Origin: Bacillota bacterium
Lineage (GTDB): Bacteria > Bacillota > Clostridia > Oscillospirales > Oscillospiraceae
Direction: 5' to 3'
DNA length: 21,901 nt
NCBI GenBank assembly: GCA_009781925.1
Contig: WQUU01000193.1
Coordinates: 1 to 21,901, forward strand
In this document: one piece after another, positions 14,741 to 21,285 of the stretch
How the letters are laid out: each line of letters starts with the position of its first letter
How positions within the stretch are numbered: position 1 is the first letter of the stretch
Notes under the pieces: generated by a model
Told to the model about the DNA's origin: nothing
The model's input: the letters and a program-made list of their open reading frames with translations, nothing else
The model's database searches: none
Made by a program: the position numbers and the translations under genes

Positions 14741-15462
14741 GATATCTCTCCAAATCTACGGTTTCTGCGCTGGTAGTCCAGGATCGCCAGTTCCATCTCT
14801 TTGGGGCCAAAATCCGGCCAGAGGGTGTCTGTGAAGTAGAGCTCCGTATAGGCCGACTGCCAGAGCAGAAAGTTAGAGAGCCTCAGCTCCCCGCTGGGGC
14901 GGATGATGAGATCGGGGTCGGGAATCCCCGCCGACCAGAGATGCGCCTCCAGGTTCTCTTTTGTGACCTCCCCCGCGGCAGCCGCCAGGTTCGCCGCCCG
15001 GACGATCTCGTCGCGCCCGCCGTAATTGACGCAGATGTTGGCCTGAAAGCCCGTGTAGCGGGCCGAAATTTCGTCCGTGCGCGCGATAAATGCCCGGAGC
15101 TTCTCCGGAAGCGCGGAGCAGTCCCCCAAAAAGCGCATGCGGATGTGATCCCTCTCCATACTCTCGATGGACTCGCGCAGATACTTGTCCAGCAGATTGA
15201 GGATCCCATCGACTTCCTGGGCCGGGCGTTTCCAGTTCTCCGTGGAGAAGGCGTAAGCGGTGAGGTAATCGATCCCCAGATCCTTGCAATAGGTGGCGAC
15301 ACGGCGGAAGGTCTCCGCCCCCGCGGCGTGCCCAGCGCCTCTGGGCAATGCGCGCTTTGCCGCCCAGCGGCCGTTTCCGTCCATGATGACGGCAATATGG
15401 CGGGGGAGGCGTGTCAGATCAACCTCCCCCGACGGCTGTTTTTTTCGGTTAGAAAATATCAT
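14737..15462 (-). CDS. uppS: Undecaprenyl diphosphate synthase (cis-prenyltransferase)
   Basis: A 241-aa soluble enzyme (also ispU) that extends farnesyl diphosphate with isopentenyl diphosphate to the C55 carrier used in cell wall synthesis. HIAVIMDGNGRWA (residues 22-34) contains the catalytic Asp and diphosphate-binding residues. AFSTENWKRP and the C-terminal IRPSGELRLSNFLLWQ with AYTELYF are family signatures. It begins 5 bases after the frr stop. The stretch before the ATG has no good Shine-Dalgarno sequence (GAGCTG only), so translation probably depends on coupling to frr. The next in-frame alternatives are not better. It ends in an ATGA overlap with cdsA. Confidence 0.97.
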   Translation of the reverse strand: MIFSNRKKQPSGEVDLTRLPRHIAVIMDGNGRWAAKRALPRGAGHAAGAETFRRVATYCKDLGIDYLTAYAFSTENWKRPAQEVDGILNLLDKYLRESIESMERDHIRMRFLGDCSALPEKLRAFIARTDEISARYTGFQANICVNYGGRDEIVRAANLAAAAGEVTKENLEAHLWSAGIPDPDLIIRPSGELRLSNFLLWQSAYTELYFTDTLWPDFGPKEMELAILDYQRRNRRFGEIS

Positions 15463-15467
15463 ATGTT

Positions 15468-16022
15468 TTACAGCTCAAACAGTTCTTTTTCCTTTTTCGC
15501 CGCCAGGGCGTCGATCTCCTTGATGTAATCGTCCGTGAGCTTCTGGATGTCCTTCTCCATGTCCTTGAGATCGTCCTCCGTGATCTCGGCCCTCTTCTCC
15601 TGCTTCTTGAAGAGCTCTACGGCGTCGCGGCGGATATTGCGCACGGCGACCTTCGCGTCTTCTCCGTGTTTTTTGACCTGCTTGGCCAATTCTTTGCGGC
15701 GCTCCTCCGTCAGCTGAGGGAACACAAGGCGGATGATCCGCCCGTCGTTCGTGGGGTTGATGCCGAGGTCTGAGGCCAGAATGGCCTTCTCGATGGGCTT
15801 GAGGCTGGAGGCGTCCCAGGGCTGGATGGTCAGGGAGCGGGGATCCGGCGTGGCGATGGAGGCGATTTGGTGGATAGGGGTGGGGGTACCGTAGTACTCT
15901 ACGGTGATCTGATCGAGGACGGCGGCGTTGGCCCGGCCCGCGCGGATGGACGCAAACTGCGTGCTGAGCACCTCCGTGGTCTTCTTCATCTTCGACTCAT
16001 ATTCTTTGAAATCGTCCGTCAT
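15468..16022 (-). CDS. frr: Ribosome recycling factor
   Basis: A 184-aa protein of normal length that, with EF-G, splits post-termination ribosomes. It has the helical N-terminus (KEYESKMKKTTEVLSTQFASIRAGRANAA), the DQITVEYYGTPTPIHQIASI core with SLTIQPWD, and the charged C-terminal coiled-coil (QKLTDDYIKEIDALAAKKEKELFEL). AGGAGG lies eight bases before the ATG. It follows pyrH by 91 bases, a gap that contains a GGCGC-type repeat shared with 20488-20524. Confidence 0.98.
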   Translation of the reverse strand: MTDDFKEYESKMKKTTEVLSTQFASIRAGRANAAVLDQITVEYYGTPTPIHQIASIATPDPRSLTIQPWDASSLKPIEKAILASDLGINPTNDGRIIRLVFPQLTEERRKELAKQVKKHGEDAKVAVRNIRRDAVELFKKQEKRAEITEDDLKDMEKDIQKLTDDYIKEIDALAAKKEKELFEL

Positions 16023-16060
16023 GGGGTATTCCTCCTACATAAATTTGTCTAATCCTTATA

Positions 16061-16104
16061 GGCCCTCTTTTGGAAGGGGGTGGCGCGCAGCGCCGGGGGT
16101 TTGG
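16061..16104. repeat. GTGGCGCG(A/C)AGCGCCGGGG repeat, copy 1
   Basis: The unit reads CCCTC, a few bases, GGAAGGGGG, then TGGCGCGCAGCGCCGGGGG, with the core hairpin GGCGC-GCA-GCGCC. It lies just after the pyrH stop codon, in the pyrH-frr gap. A second copy is at 20488-20524. Confidence 0.65.
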
Positions 16105-16113
16105 CCTCTATGA

Positions 16114-16836
16114 TCAAGTTCGAATAACGGTGCCCAGTTTTTCGCCCAGGACTACCCGCACGATATTTTGGGGATCCTCCAAGGCGAACAGGATTACAGG
16201 GATGTGGTTGTCCATAGAGAGGGAGGTCGCGGTGGAGTCCATGGCGTTTAAATGTTGCGCCAGGACGTCGTCATAGCTGATGTTGTCGTACTTGACGGCC
16301 TTCGGATCGACGCGGGGGTCGGCGCTGTAAATCCCGTCCACGTTCTTCGCCAGCAGAATGACGTCCGCGCCAATCTCGGCGGCCCGCAGCACGGCGGCCG
16401 TGTCCGTGGAGAAATAGGGGTTGCCCGTGCCGCAGCCGAAGAGGACAATCCGCCCCTTGCCCAAATGCCGCATGGCCCTCAGGCGGATGTAGGGCTCGGC
16501 GATGGCGCGCATTTCGAGCGCGGTCTGTACCCGCACCTCCGCGCCCAGACGCTCCAAAACGTCCGCCAGGGCGAGGCAGTTCATGACGATGCCCAGCATC
16601 CCCATGTAATCGGAGCGGGTACGCTCGATCTTGCCGCCGCCGTCCTTCGCCCCGCGCCAGAAGTTGCCGCCGCCCACGACGACGCCCACCTCCACGCCCA
16701 GATCGGCGCAGTCTTTGATGGCGCGGCAGACCTCCTCAATGATCGCGAAGTCCAGGCCGCGGCCTTGGCTTCCCGCGAGAGCCTCCCCGCTGATTTTGAG
16801 CAGGATACGGTGAAATACGGGTTTCTGATCCGGCAT
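16114..16836 (-). CDS. pyrH: UMP kinase
   Basis: A 240-aa amino-acid-kinase-fold enzyme phosphorylating UMP to UDP, usually hexameric and allosteric. It shows ILLKISGEALAG (ATP site), GVVVGGGNFWRG, DYMGMLGIVMN (UMP region) and GTGNPYFSTDTAA, with a C-terminal VVLGEKLGTVI strand. A longer reading from an ATG at 16863 is in frame, but AGAGGTGA sits seven bases before the ATG of MPDQKP and the extra residues come from a repeat element, so the shorter start was used. It is the first gene of the long operon; rpsB and tsf, often found upstream, are absent here, replaced by a transporter gene. Confidence 0.97.
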   Translation of the reverse strand: MPDQKPVFHRILLKISGEALAGSQGRGLDFAIIEEVCRAIKDCADLGVEVGVVVGGGNFWRGAKDGGGKIERTRSDYMGMLGIVMNCLALADVLERLGAEVRVQTALEMRAIAEPYIRLRAMRHLGKGRIVLFGCGTGNPYFSTDTAAVLRAAEIGADVILLAKNVDGIYSADPRVDPKAVKYDNISYDDVLAQHLNAMDSTATSLSMDNHIPVILFALEDPQNIVRVVLGEKLGTVIRT

Positions 16837-16847
16837 AAAATCACCTC

Positions 16848-16926
16848 TGTAGGGGCCGCACATCGGGCGGCCTGTTTTGCGAAAATATGTTGAGAACGCG
16901 GAACGCCCAGGTGTGCGTCCCCTACA
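16848..16926. repeat. TGTAGGG-family element in the pyrH leader
   Basis: A 79-bp element with ends TGTAGGGGCCGCACATC and, in reverse complement, TGTAGGGGACGCACACC. It lies between the candidate operon promoter and the pyrH ribosome binding site, ending 12 bases before the ATG, so it would be transcribed as a leader hairpin. Confidence 0.75.
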
Positions 16927-16927
16927 T

Positions 16928-16956
16928 ATTCTAATATAAATCTCCGCGATTTAAAA
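16928..16956 (-). promoter_or_regulatory. Candidate promoter of the pyrH-polC operon
   Basis: On the minus strand, TTTTAA (16951-16956) and TAGAAT (16928-16933) are 17 bases apart in the only AT-rich pocket before pyrH. The -35 is poor (3 of 6). An inverted repeat TCCGCG/CGCGGA (16943-16968) overlaps the -35 box. Confidence 0.4.
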
Positions 16957-16986
16957 GCCCTGCGCGGAAAAATTTACAAATTCTGC

Positions 16987-17925
16987 TTACCCGCCGTCAA
17001 AGTAACCCACGATTGCGATGCCGACCACTGTCATGGCAATCACGCCGTACTGCGGCAGCTTCAGTTTCTCCCTCAGGAAAATCCGCGAGAGCAGGACGGA
17101 GAATACGCAGTACGACGCGATGATTGACGCGTTGATGCCCGCGTGGGCCGTATCCCCCACCGCATAGATGTATCCAAACTGTCCGGCGGTCTCACAGATG
17201 GCCGCCAGATCAAAGTCCCCCTCTTTGCGGTAGGAGAACTTTTCCCTCTTGACAAAGCGCATGTACAAAAAGGCGGGAACGGCACAGAGGCCGAAGGTGA
17301 ACATATAGGAGATGTTCGCCTGATCCTCGCTCAGGACGGGGCGCGCATCATCCAGCCACCGGATGTCCATAATCGTGCCCAAGCTGTCCAGAAACATGTA
17401 CAGCAGCGGCAGAAGGATGGCAACGGCGCTGAGGCGGTATTTGCGCTCCGACTCAAGCTCCGGCCGCGCAAGGAGAAGCCTCCTCTCCGCGTCAATGTAC
17501 CGTTTTTCGAGAAACGACAGCAGAAAGACACCCAAACAGATCAGCGCGGCCCCCACGATCTGAAGCGGCACAGCGTCCTGATGGAGAAAAATAAGGCAAA
17601 AAATGAGTACGACGGCCCCGGAGGAGTTGCAGATCGGGGAGGAGACGGATAACTCGATGTACCTGAGACCCATATAGCCAAAGACCATGGAGACGATGTA
17701 CACCGCCGACACCGGCAAATATTTGACAAAATAGATCGGCTCGTACGCTACGCCCTTATAGAGGATGTAGTAGAACAGCGCGAACAGGGGCATCACCGTG
17801 CCGACCGTGATGACGAGCTTCAGGTGGCTGGACTTGTCGTCGGGCCGGGTGCCCCGCTTGGAAAAGAAGTCCGACCCGGCCCAGGCGAACATGGCAAAGA
17901 GAGGGGCGATCAGCCAAAACGACAT
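16987..17925 (-). CDS. DMT-superfamily (EamA-type) transporter
   Basis: A 312-aa membrane protein with about ten predicted helices in two five-helix halves, starting FWLIAPLFAMFAWAGSDFFS, as in drug/metabolite transporter proteins. The end of the second half (VLLSRIFLREKLKLPQYGVIAM) is the classic EamA pattern. A charged cytoplasmic loop (~142-165, AERRLLLARPELESERKYR) separates the halves. The substrate is unknown. AAAGGAC precedes the ATG. It starts 24 bases after the transketolase C-terminal subunit gene, suggesting one operon and possibly transport of a sugar or sugar-derived compound, which is inference only. No clear terminator follows; the next feature is the pyrH promoter region. Confidence 0.85.
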   Translation of the reverse strand: MSFWLIAPLFAMFAWAGSDFFSKRGTRPDDKSSHLKLVITVGTVMPLFALFYYILYKGVAYEPIYFVKYLPVSAVYIVSMVFGYMGLRYIELSVSSPICNSSGAVVLIFCLIFLHQDAVPLQIVGAALICLGVFLLSFLEKRYIDAERRLLLARPELESERKYRLSAVAILLPLLYMFLDSLGTIMDIRWLDDARPVLSEDQANISYMFTFGLCAVPAFLYMRFVKREKFSYRKEGDFDLAAICETAGQFGYIYAVGDTAHAGINASIIASYCVFSVLLSRIFLREKLKLPQYGVIAMTVVGIAIVGYFDGG

Positions 17926-17949
17926 ACGGGTATTGTCCTTTGCGTCGGA

Positions 17950-18888
17950 TTATTTCTTTCTGTCTAAAACTGCCGCAATTCCGCGCCGGACGCCGTCTTT
18001 GTCCAGACCGTATTTTGCGAGCAAATCGCCGTAGTCGCCGCTCTCGGTGAAGCTGTCTTGGAGCGCCACAAACTCCGTGGGCGCGGCGCAGCCGTATTTC
18101 GCCAATACCTCGGCCACCGCGCCGCCCAGTCCGCCGTGGATGTTGTGCTCCTCCGCCGTGACGATCGCGCCCGTCTTGCGCGCGCACTCCAAAATCAATT
18201 CCTCATCGATCGGCTTGATCGAGTACATGTCCACCACACGCACGGAGACGCCCGATTGTTCCAATTCTTCCGCCGCTTCCAGCGCCTTGTGCACCAAAAT
18301 GCCGCAGGCAATGACCGTCACGTCCTTCCCGTCCCGGACGACGGAACCGTGGCCGGCGGCAAATTCCGCCTCCGCGCCGTAGAGGTCTGGGTAGGCCTCC
18401 CGGTTCAGGCGCAGATACACCGGCCCCCTGTACGCGGCGGCCCAGCGGGTGGCCCAGCGGGTACAGGCCGCGTCCGAGGGCACCAATACGGTCATATTCG
18501 GCAGCGCCCGCATAAAGGCGATGTCCTCGGTCGCGTGGTGGGTAGCGCCGTCCTGGCCGCCGGAGAGTCCGCTGTGACCCCCGGCCAGCTTGACGTTCAG
18601 GGTTCCGTAGCAAATTTGAGCCCGTGTGGCCAGGAGGCCCAGGGTCGTCAGAAAGGTGGCGAAGGCGTTCACAAAGGGGATTTTTTCCACGGCGGAGAGA
18701 CCCGCGGCCGTGGCCACCATGTTGCTCTCCGCGATACCCATGTTGAAAAAGCGCTCGGGATAGGCCTTGCCAAACACGGCGCTCTTGGTGGAGCTGGAGA
18801 CATCGGCGTCCAGCGCCACGATGTCGGACATCGCGGCGCCGAGTTCGACCAGCGTCTCCCCGTAGATCTCACGAATCGCCTTTGGCAT
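17950..18888 (-). CDS. Transketolase, C-terminal subunit
   Basis: A 312-aa protein with the pyrimidine-binding domain of thiamine-diphosphate enzymes (DADVSSSTKSAVFGKAYP; MGIAESNMVATAAGLS with the catalytic Glu) and the C-terminal transketolase domain (VRVVDMYSIKPIDEELI; TAEEHNIHGGLGGAVAEV). HSGLSGGQDGATHHATEDI is the standard phosphate/cofactor loop. With the N-terminal subunit it forms a complete transketolase moving two-carbon units between sugar phosphates. The start ATG shares its A with the stop of the N-terminal gene (TAATG), so the two are translationally coupled. Split transketolases are common in Clostridia; DXP-synthase-like activity is not excluded, but the sequence fits transketolase better. 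Confidence 0.94.
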   Translation of the reverse strand: MPKAIREIYGETLVELGAAMSDIVALDADVSSSTKSAVFGKAYPERFFNMGIAESNMVATAAGLSAVEKIPFVNAFATFLTTLGLLATRAQICYGTLNVKLAGGHSGLSGGQDGATHHATEDIAFMRALPNMTVLVPSDAACTRWATRWAAAYRGPVYLRLNREAYPDLYGAEAEFAAGHGSVVRDGKDVTVIACGILVHKALEAAEELEQSGVSVRVVDMYSIKPIDEELILECARKTGAIVTAEEHNIHGGLGGAVAEVLAKYGCAAPTEFVALQDSFTESGDYGDLLAKYGLDKDGVRRGIAAVLDRKK

Positions 18889-19712
18889 TATTCCGTACCC
18901 CCCAGTTCCGCCATAGCTTTTTTGTAACTCTCCGGGTCAATGGCCTTGCCGTGCCAGGCGTACTGACCCTCCATGAAAGACACGCCCTTGCCCTTGATTG
19001 TATGCGCCACGATCACGGAAGGCGCGCCCTGCGCGCCGAGCGCCTCGTCCAGCGCCCCGTCCAGGGCGGCGATGTCGTTGCCGTCGCATTCGATGACGTG
19101 CCAGCCGAAAGCGCGGAATTTGGCGGCCACGTCCCTGAGGGGCATGATGTCGTCGGTCTTGCCGTCCAGCTGTACGCCGTTTAAGTCCACAATGGCGCAG
19201 AGCTTGTCCAGATGAAACTTCGGCGCGGAGGCCGCGGCCTCCCAGACACAGCCCTCATCCAGCTCCCCGTCGCCGAGGACGGCGTACACCCGGGCATTGG
19301 AGCCGTTGAGCCGGAGGCCGAGGGCCATGCCCTGGGCGGCGGAGAGCCCGATGCCCAGAGGGCCCGAGGGCATTTCTACACCCGGAATGTGGTTGGTGGG
19401 GTGCCCCTGGAGGAGGCTGTCGATTCTCCGCAGGCTGTCCAGGCTCGATTCCGGGATATAGCCCCGCTGCACCAGCTGCATGTACAGCATCGGCGCGGCG
19501 TGGCCCTTGCAGAGCACCAGACGGTCGCGGTTCGGGTCGTCCAGCGCGGGGATATTCATCCGCTCCTGGTACAGCAGGGTCAGAATTTCGCAGACGGACA
19601 GGGAACCCCCCGGATGCCCGGACTGGGCCTTATAGATCGCGGTGAGCACTTCGATCCGGAATTTGCGGCAGAGCTCCTTGAGCTCCGCCTCACGCTGGGC
19701 TGTGAGGGCCAT
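18888..19712 (-). CDS. Transketolase, N-terminal subunit
   Basis: A 274-aa protein carrying the ThDP pyrophosphate-binding domain: SGHPGGSLSVCEILTLLY near the start, KGHAAPMLYMQ, and GDGELDEGCVWEA followed about 25 residues later by DLNGVQ (the GDG...N metal/diphosphate motif). HTIKGKGVSFMEG is a further signature. Two ATGs lie two codons apart; GGAGAG sits six bases before the second (MALTAQ) and directly abuts the first, so the second was chosen. It is the first gene of an operon with the C-terminal half and a transporter, read from the promoter at 19756-19784. Confidence 0.94.
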   Translation of the reverse strand: MALTAQREAELKELCRKFRIEVLTAIYKAQSGHPGGSLSVCEILTLLYQERMNIPALDDPNRDRLVLCKGHAAPMLYMQLVQRGYIPESSLDSLRRIDSLLQGHPTNHIPGVEMPSGPLGIGLSAAQGMALGLRLNGSNARVYAVLGDGELDEGCVWEAAASAPKFHLDKLCAIVDLNGVQLDGKTDDIMPLRDVAAKFRAFGWHVIECDGNDIAALDGALDEALGAQGAPSVIVAHTIKGKGVSFMEGQYAWHGKAIDPESYKKAMAELGGTE

Positions 19713-19755
19713 ATGCATCTCTCCAATCGTTGTCAGAGGATTGTTACCGGAAGAT

Positions 19756-19784
19756 ATTGTATTACATTAGAGGGAAAAGGTCAA
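19756..19784 (-). promoter_or_regulatory. Sigma-A promoter of the transketolase operon
   Basis: On the minus strand, TTGACC (19779-19784) and TACAAT (19756-19761) are 17 bases apart, each matching consensus in 5 of 6. The -10 ends 43 bases before the start codon. Confidence 0.75.
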
Positions 19785-19796
19785 GGGAAAAGGTCA
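19771..19796. repeat. 13-bp tandem duplication over the transketolase -35 box
   Basis: AGGGAAAAGGTCA occurs twice head to tail (19771-19783, 19784-19796). Each copy places TTGACC or TGACC on the minus strand, so the -35 element is nearly duplicated at 13-base spacing. Confidence 0.7.
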
Positions 19797-19802
19797 GTGA
19801 AT

Positions 19803-19850
19803 CTCCCTCAGTCAGCGCGCCGCTCTTGCGCCGTCCGCTGACTGAGGGAG
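19803..19850. repeat. Long inverted repeat CTCCCTCAGTCAGCG
   Basis: Perfect 15-base arms (19803-19817 and 19836-19850) with an 18-base GC-rich loop, followed on the plus strand by TTTTCC. It lies between the convergent side of the HTH gene and the transketolase promoter. It resembles palindromic intergenic repeats seen in gut Clostridia. On the minus strand there is no T-run, so use as a terminator for the HTH gene is doubtful. Confidence 0.7.
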
Positions 19851-19862
19851 TTTTCCTTGACC

Positions 19863-20078
19863 CTACCGGTTCACTTCCGGCTTGTCCGTCCTGCCCAGCA
19901 GATAGTCCGTGGACACGTTAAAATAGTCGGCGAGCCTGACCAGGCTTTCAATGGACGGATATTGTATGCCATTTCTCCACTTACTAATGGTGCCATTTGG
20001 AAGCCCCGTATCTTTTGTCAGCTTATAGCTAGAAACCTTGCGCTCTTGTAACAAACTGACAAATCTCTCTGTAAACAT
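19863..20078 (-). CDS. Small Xre-family HTH transcriptional regulator
   Basis: A 71-aa protein that is almost entirely a helix-turn-helix domain of the Cro/C1 type: SYKLTKDTGLPNGTISKWRNG holds helices 2 and 3, followed by PSIESLVRLADYFNVSTDYLLG, the common C-terminal signature of this family. It should bind DNA as a dimer. GGAGGA lies eight bases before the ATG. It is divergent from the 98-aa gene at 20184 with a 105-base spacer holding that gene's strong promoter, so it may control it and itself. Its distance from phage or plasmid genes gives no further clue. Confidence 0.9.
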   Translation of the reverse strand: MFTERFVSLLQERKVSSYKLTKDTGLPNGTISKWRNGIQYPSIESLVRLADYFNVSTDYLLGRTDKPEVNR

Positions 20079-20119
20079 TTGTGCAATCCTCCATATCTTC
20101 TAAAACGAAAAAATTGTTC

Positions 20120-20148
20120 TTGACTATCTTCCGAACCGAATGTATAAT
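20120..20148 (+). promoter_or_regulatory. Strong sigma-A promoter of the 98-aa gene
   Basis: TTGACT (20120-20125), a 17-base spacer and perfect TATAAT (20143-20148), 35 bases before the plus-strand start. The spacer contains TTCCGAACCGAA, a possible regulator contact site in the gap shared with the divergent HTH gene. No clear minus-strand promoter was identified. Confidence 0.85.
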
Positions 20149-20183
20149 ATAATTACAAAATCGTTTTTTGAAAGGACATCCAT

Positions 20184-20480
20184 ATGAGCTACATCGATGA
20201 AATTTTTACGCGGCTAAATATTCAACAGCTTCGGGAATTTTTATTGCATGGCGTGGACTGCGTGGAAACCAGCTCCCGCGACTACAAACAGCGGCTCGAG
20301 GAGGCGTGGGAATCGGTGAGCGAAGCGATAAGACTCCGTTTCCCCGACATGGAAGAATACGAGGCCGTCACAGATAAAGTCGATATCTATGCCTGCGTCA
20401 TACAAGACGTCTACATGGAAATCGGCCTAAAGTGCGGCGCAATTTTGGCCGCGCAACTGCTGGAGGGACACTGCCCTTGA
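20184..20480 (+). CDS. Small helical protein of unknown function
   Basis: A 98-aa, acidic, mostly alpha-helical protein with no membrane segment or signal peptide. It starts MSYIDEIFTRLNIQQLREFL and ends with GLKCGAILAAQLLEG, a small-residue helix. The layout is reminiscent of small Clostridia proteins (DUF6809-like) that end in a G..LGA..M.E.L helix, but I cannot make a firm family assignment. AAAGGA lies 9 bases before the ATG and a consensus promoter drives it. It is transcribed away from an Xre-type regulator, suggesting a regulated two-gene module. A toxin, antitoxin or adaptor role cannot be told from sequence. Confidence 0.75.
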   Translation: MSYIDEIFTRLNIQQLREFLLHGVDCVETSSRDYKQRLEEAWESVSEAIRLRFPDMEEYEAVTDKVDIYACVIQDVYMEIGLKCGAILAAQLLEGHCP

Positions 20481-20487
20481 CCCTATT

Positions 20488-20524
20488 CCCCTCAAAGGAG
20501 GGGTGGCGCGAAGCGCCGGGGTGG
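20488..20524. repeat. GTGGCGCG(A/C)AGCGCCGGGG repeat, copy 2
   Basis: CCCCTCAAAGGAGGGG is itself a small hairpin, followed by TGGCGCGAAGCGCCGGGGTGG with a GGCGC-GAA-GCGCC hairpin. It begins 7 bases after the stop codon of the 98-aa gene, in the convergent gap to the TIM-barrel gene, where it could act as a bidirectional transcription-end structure although it lacks T-runs. Confidence 0.65.
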
Positions 20525-20536
20525 TCGCCCTTGCCC

Positions 20537-21250
20537 TCATCTGCTCCGATAGTCCGCCATCATGCCGGTGAACAGCTCCTTTGTCGTGGGCGGGGTGTAG
20601 CTGATGGCGTTTGCCCCGGCCTCGATGGTGCGCTGGATACTCTCCGCCTTGGGCCCGCCGGTGGCGATGATGGGCAGATCCGGGTAGCGCTCCCGGATCG
20701 CGCGCACCACCTCTGGCGTCTCTGCCGCGGCGGAGACGTTCAGGATCGTGGCTCCGGCGGCTAAACGCGCGTCGATGTCCTCGGTGGCGTGCAGAACCGT
20801 CACCACCACGGGGATGTCCACGTGGGCGCAGATTGTCTTGATGTCCCCGTTGGACATGGGCTGGTTGACCACCAGGGCCATGGCCCCTTGGGCCTCTGCG
20901 TCCTGGGCCAGAGTGAGCGTGCGGGCCCCTTGGGTGGTGCCGCCGCCCACCCCGGCAAACACGGGGATGTACGACGCCTGGATGATGGAATTCGAAATGA
21001 CTTGCTGAGGCGTGAAGGGGTAGACGGCCAGCACGGCGTCCGCGTCGCAGTTGCGGATGATGGCGATGTCTGTGGTGAATACCAGGGACTTGATGCGCCG
21101 GCCCCAGATGACGATGCCGCTGGCTGCGCGGATCTCGTGCGGCATCTCCACGATATGCCGCCGCAGCCGGCTCTGGATGCGGGGCACGCGCTTGTTTTTG
21201 TTGGGACTGCCCTCGATGAACTCAAAACGCACGTTTTTCTCCTCGTCCAC
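20537..21250 (-). CDS. TIM-barrel-like conserved hypothetical protein
   Basis: A 237-aa soluble protein with alternating strands and helices: VFAGVGGGTTQG, MALVVNQPMSNGDIKTI, IPVVVTVLHATEDI, ATILNVSAAAETPEVVRAI, LPIIATGGPKAESI and AGANAISYTPP. The last two resemble the phosphate-binding loops of (beta/alpha)8 enzymes such as ThiG, TrpF or NanE. I recall relatives annotated only as hydrolase or beta/alpha-barrel protein; no catalytic residues can be assigned. The start chosen is GTG (VDEEKN), because GGAGG sits eight bases before it. A longer frame to an ATG at 21397 exists, but its extra 49 residues are encoded by a repeat element. No operon partner: the histidine kinase upstream is closed by a terminator. 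Confidence 0.75.
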   Translation of the reverse strand: MDEEKNVRFEFIEGSPNKNKRVPRIQSRLRRHIVEMPHEIRAASGIVIWGRRIKSLVFTTDIAIIRNCDADAVLAVYPFTPQQVISNSIIQASYIPVFAGVGGGTTQGARTLTLAQDAEAQGAMALVVNQPMSNGDIKTICAHVDIPVVVTVLHATEDIDARLAAGATILNVSAAAETPEVVRAIRERYPDLPIIATGGPKAESIQRTIEAGANAISYTPPTTKELFTGMMADYRSR

Positions 21251-21285
21251 GGCCTGACCCTCCTTTGATAAATTGGTGTATCCTG

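Noticed and set aside
13005..14776. Long plus-strand frames opposite dxr and cdsA
   Set aside because: They are shadows of intact, recognised genes with full catalytic signatures on the minus strand.
16023..16113. Riboswitch or small RNA between pyrH and frr
   Set aside because: The only structure seen is a copy of the GGCGC repeat; no known riboswitch pattern.
17950..19712. 1-deoxyxylulose-5-phosphate synthase (dxs) to complete the MEP pathway
   Set aside because: The two-gene split, the HPGGSLS and GDGELDEG motifs and the lengths fit transketolase halves; a dxs protein would be a single ~620-aa chain.
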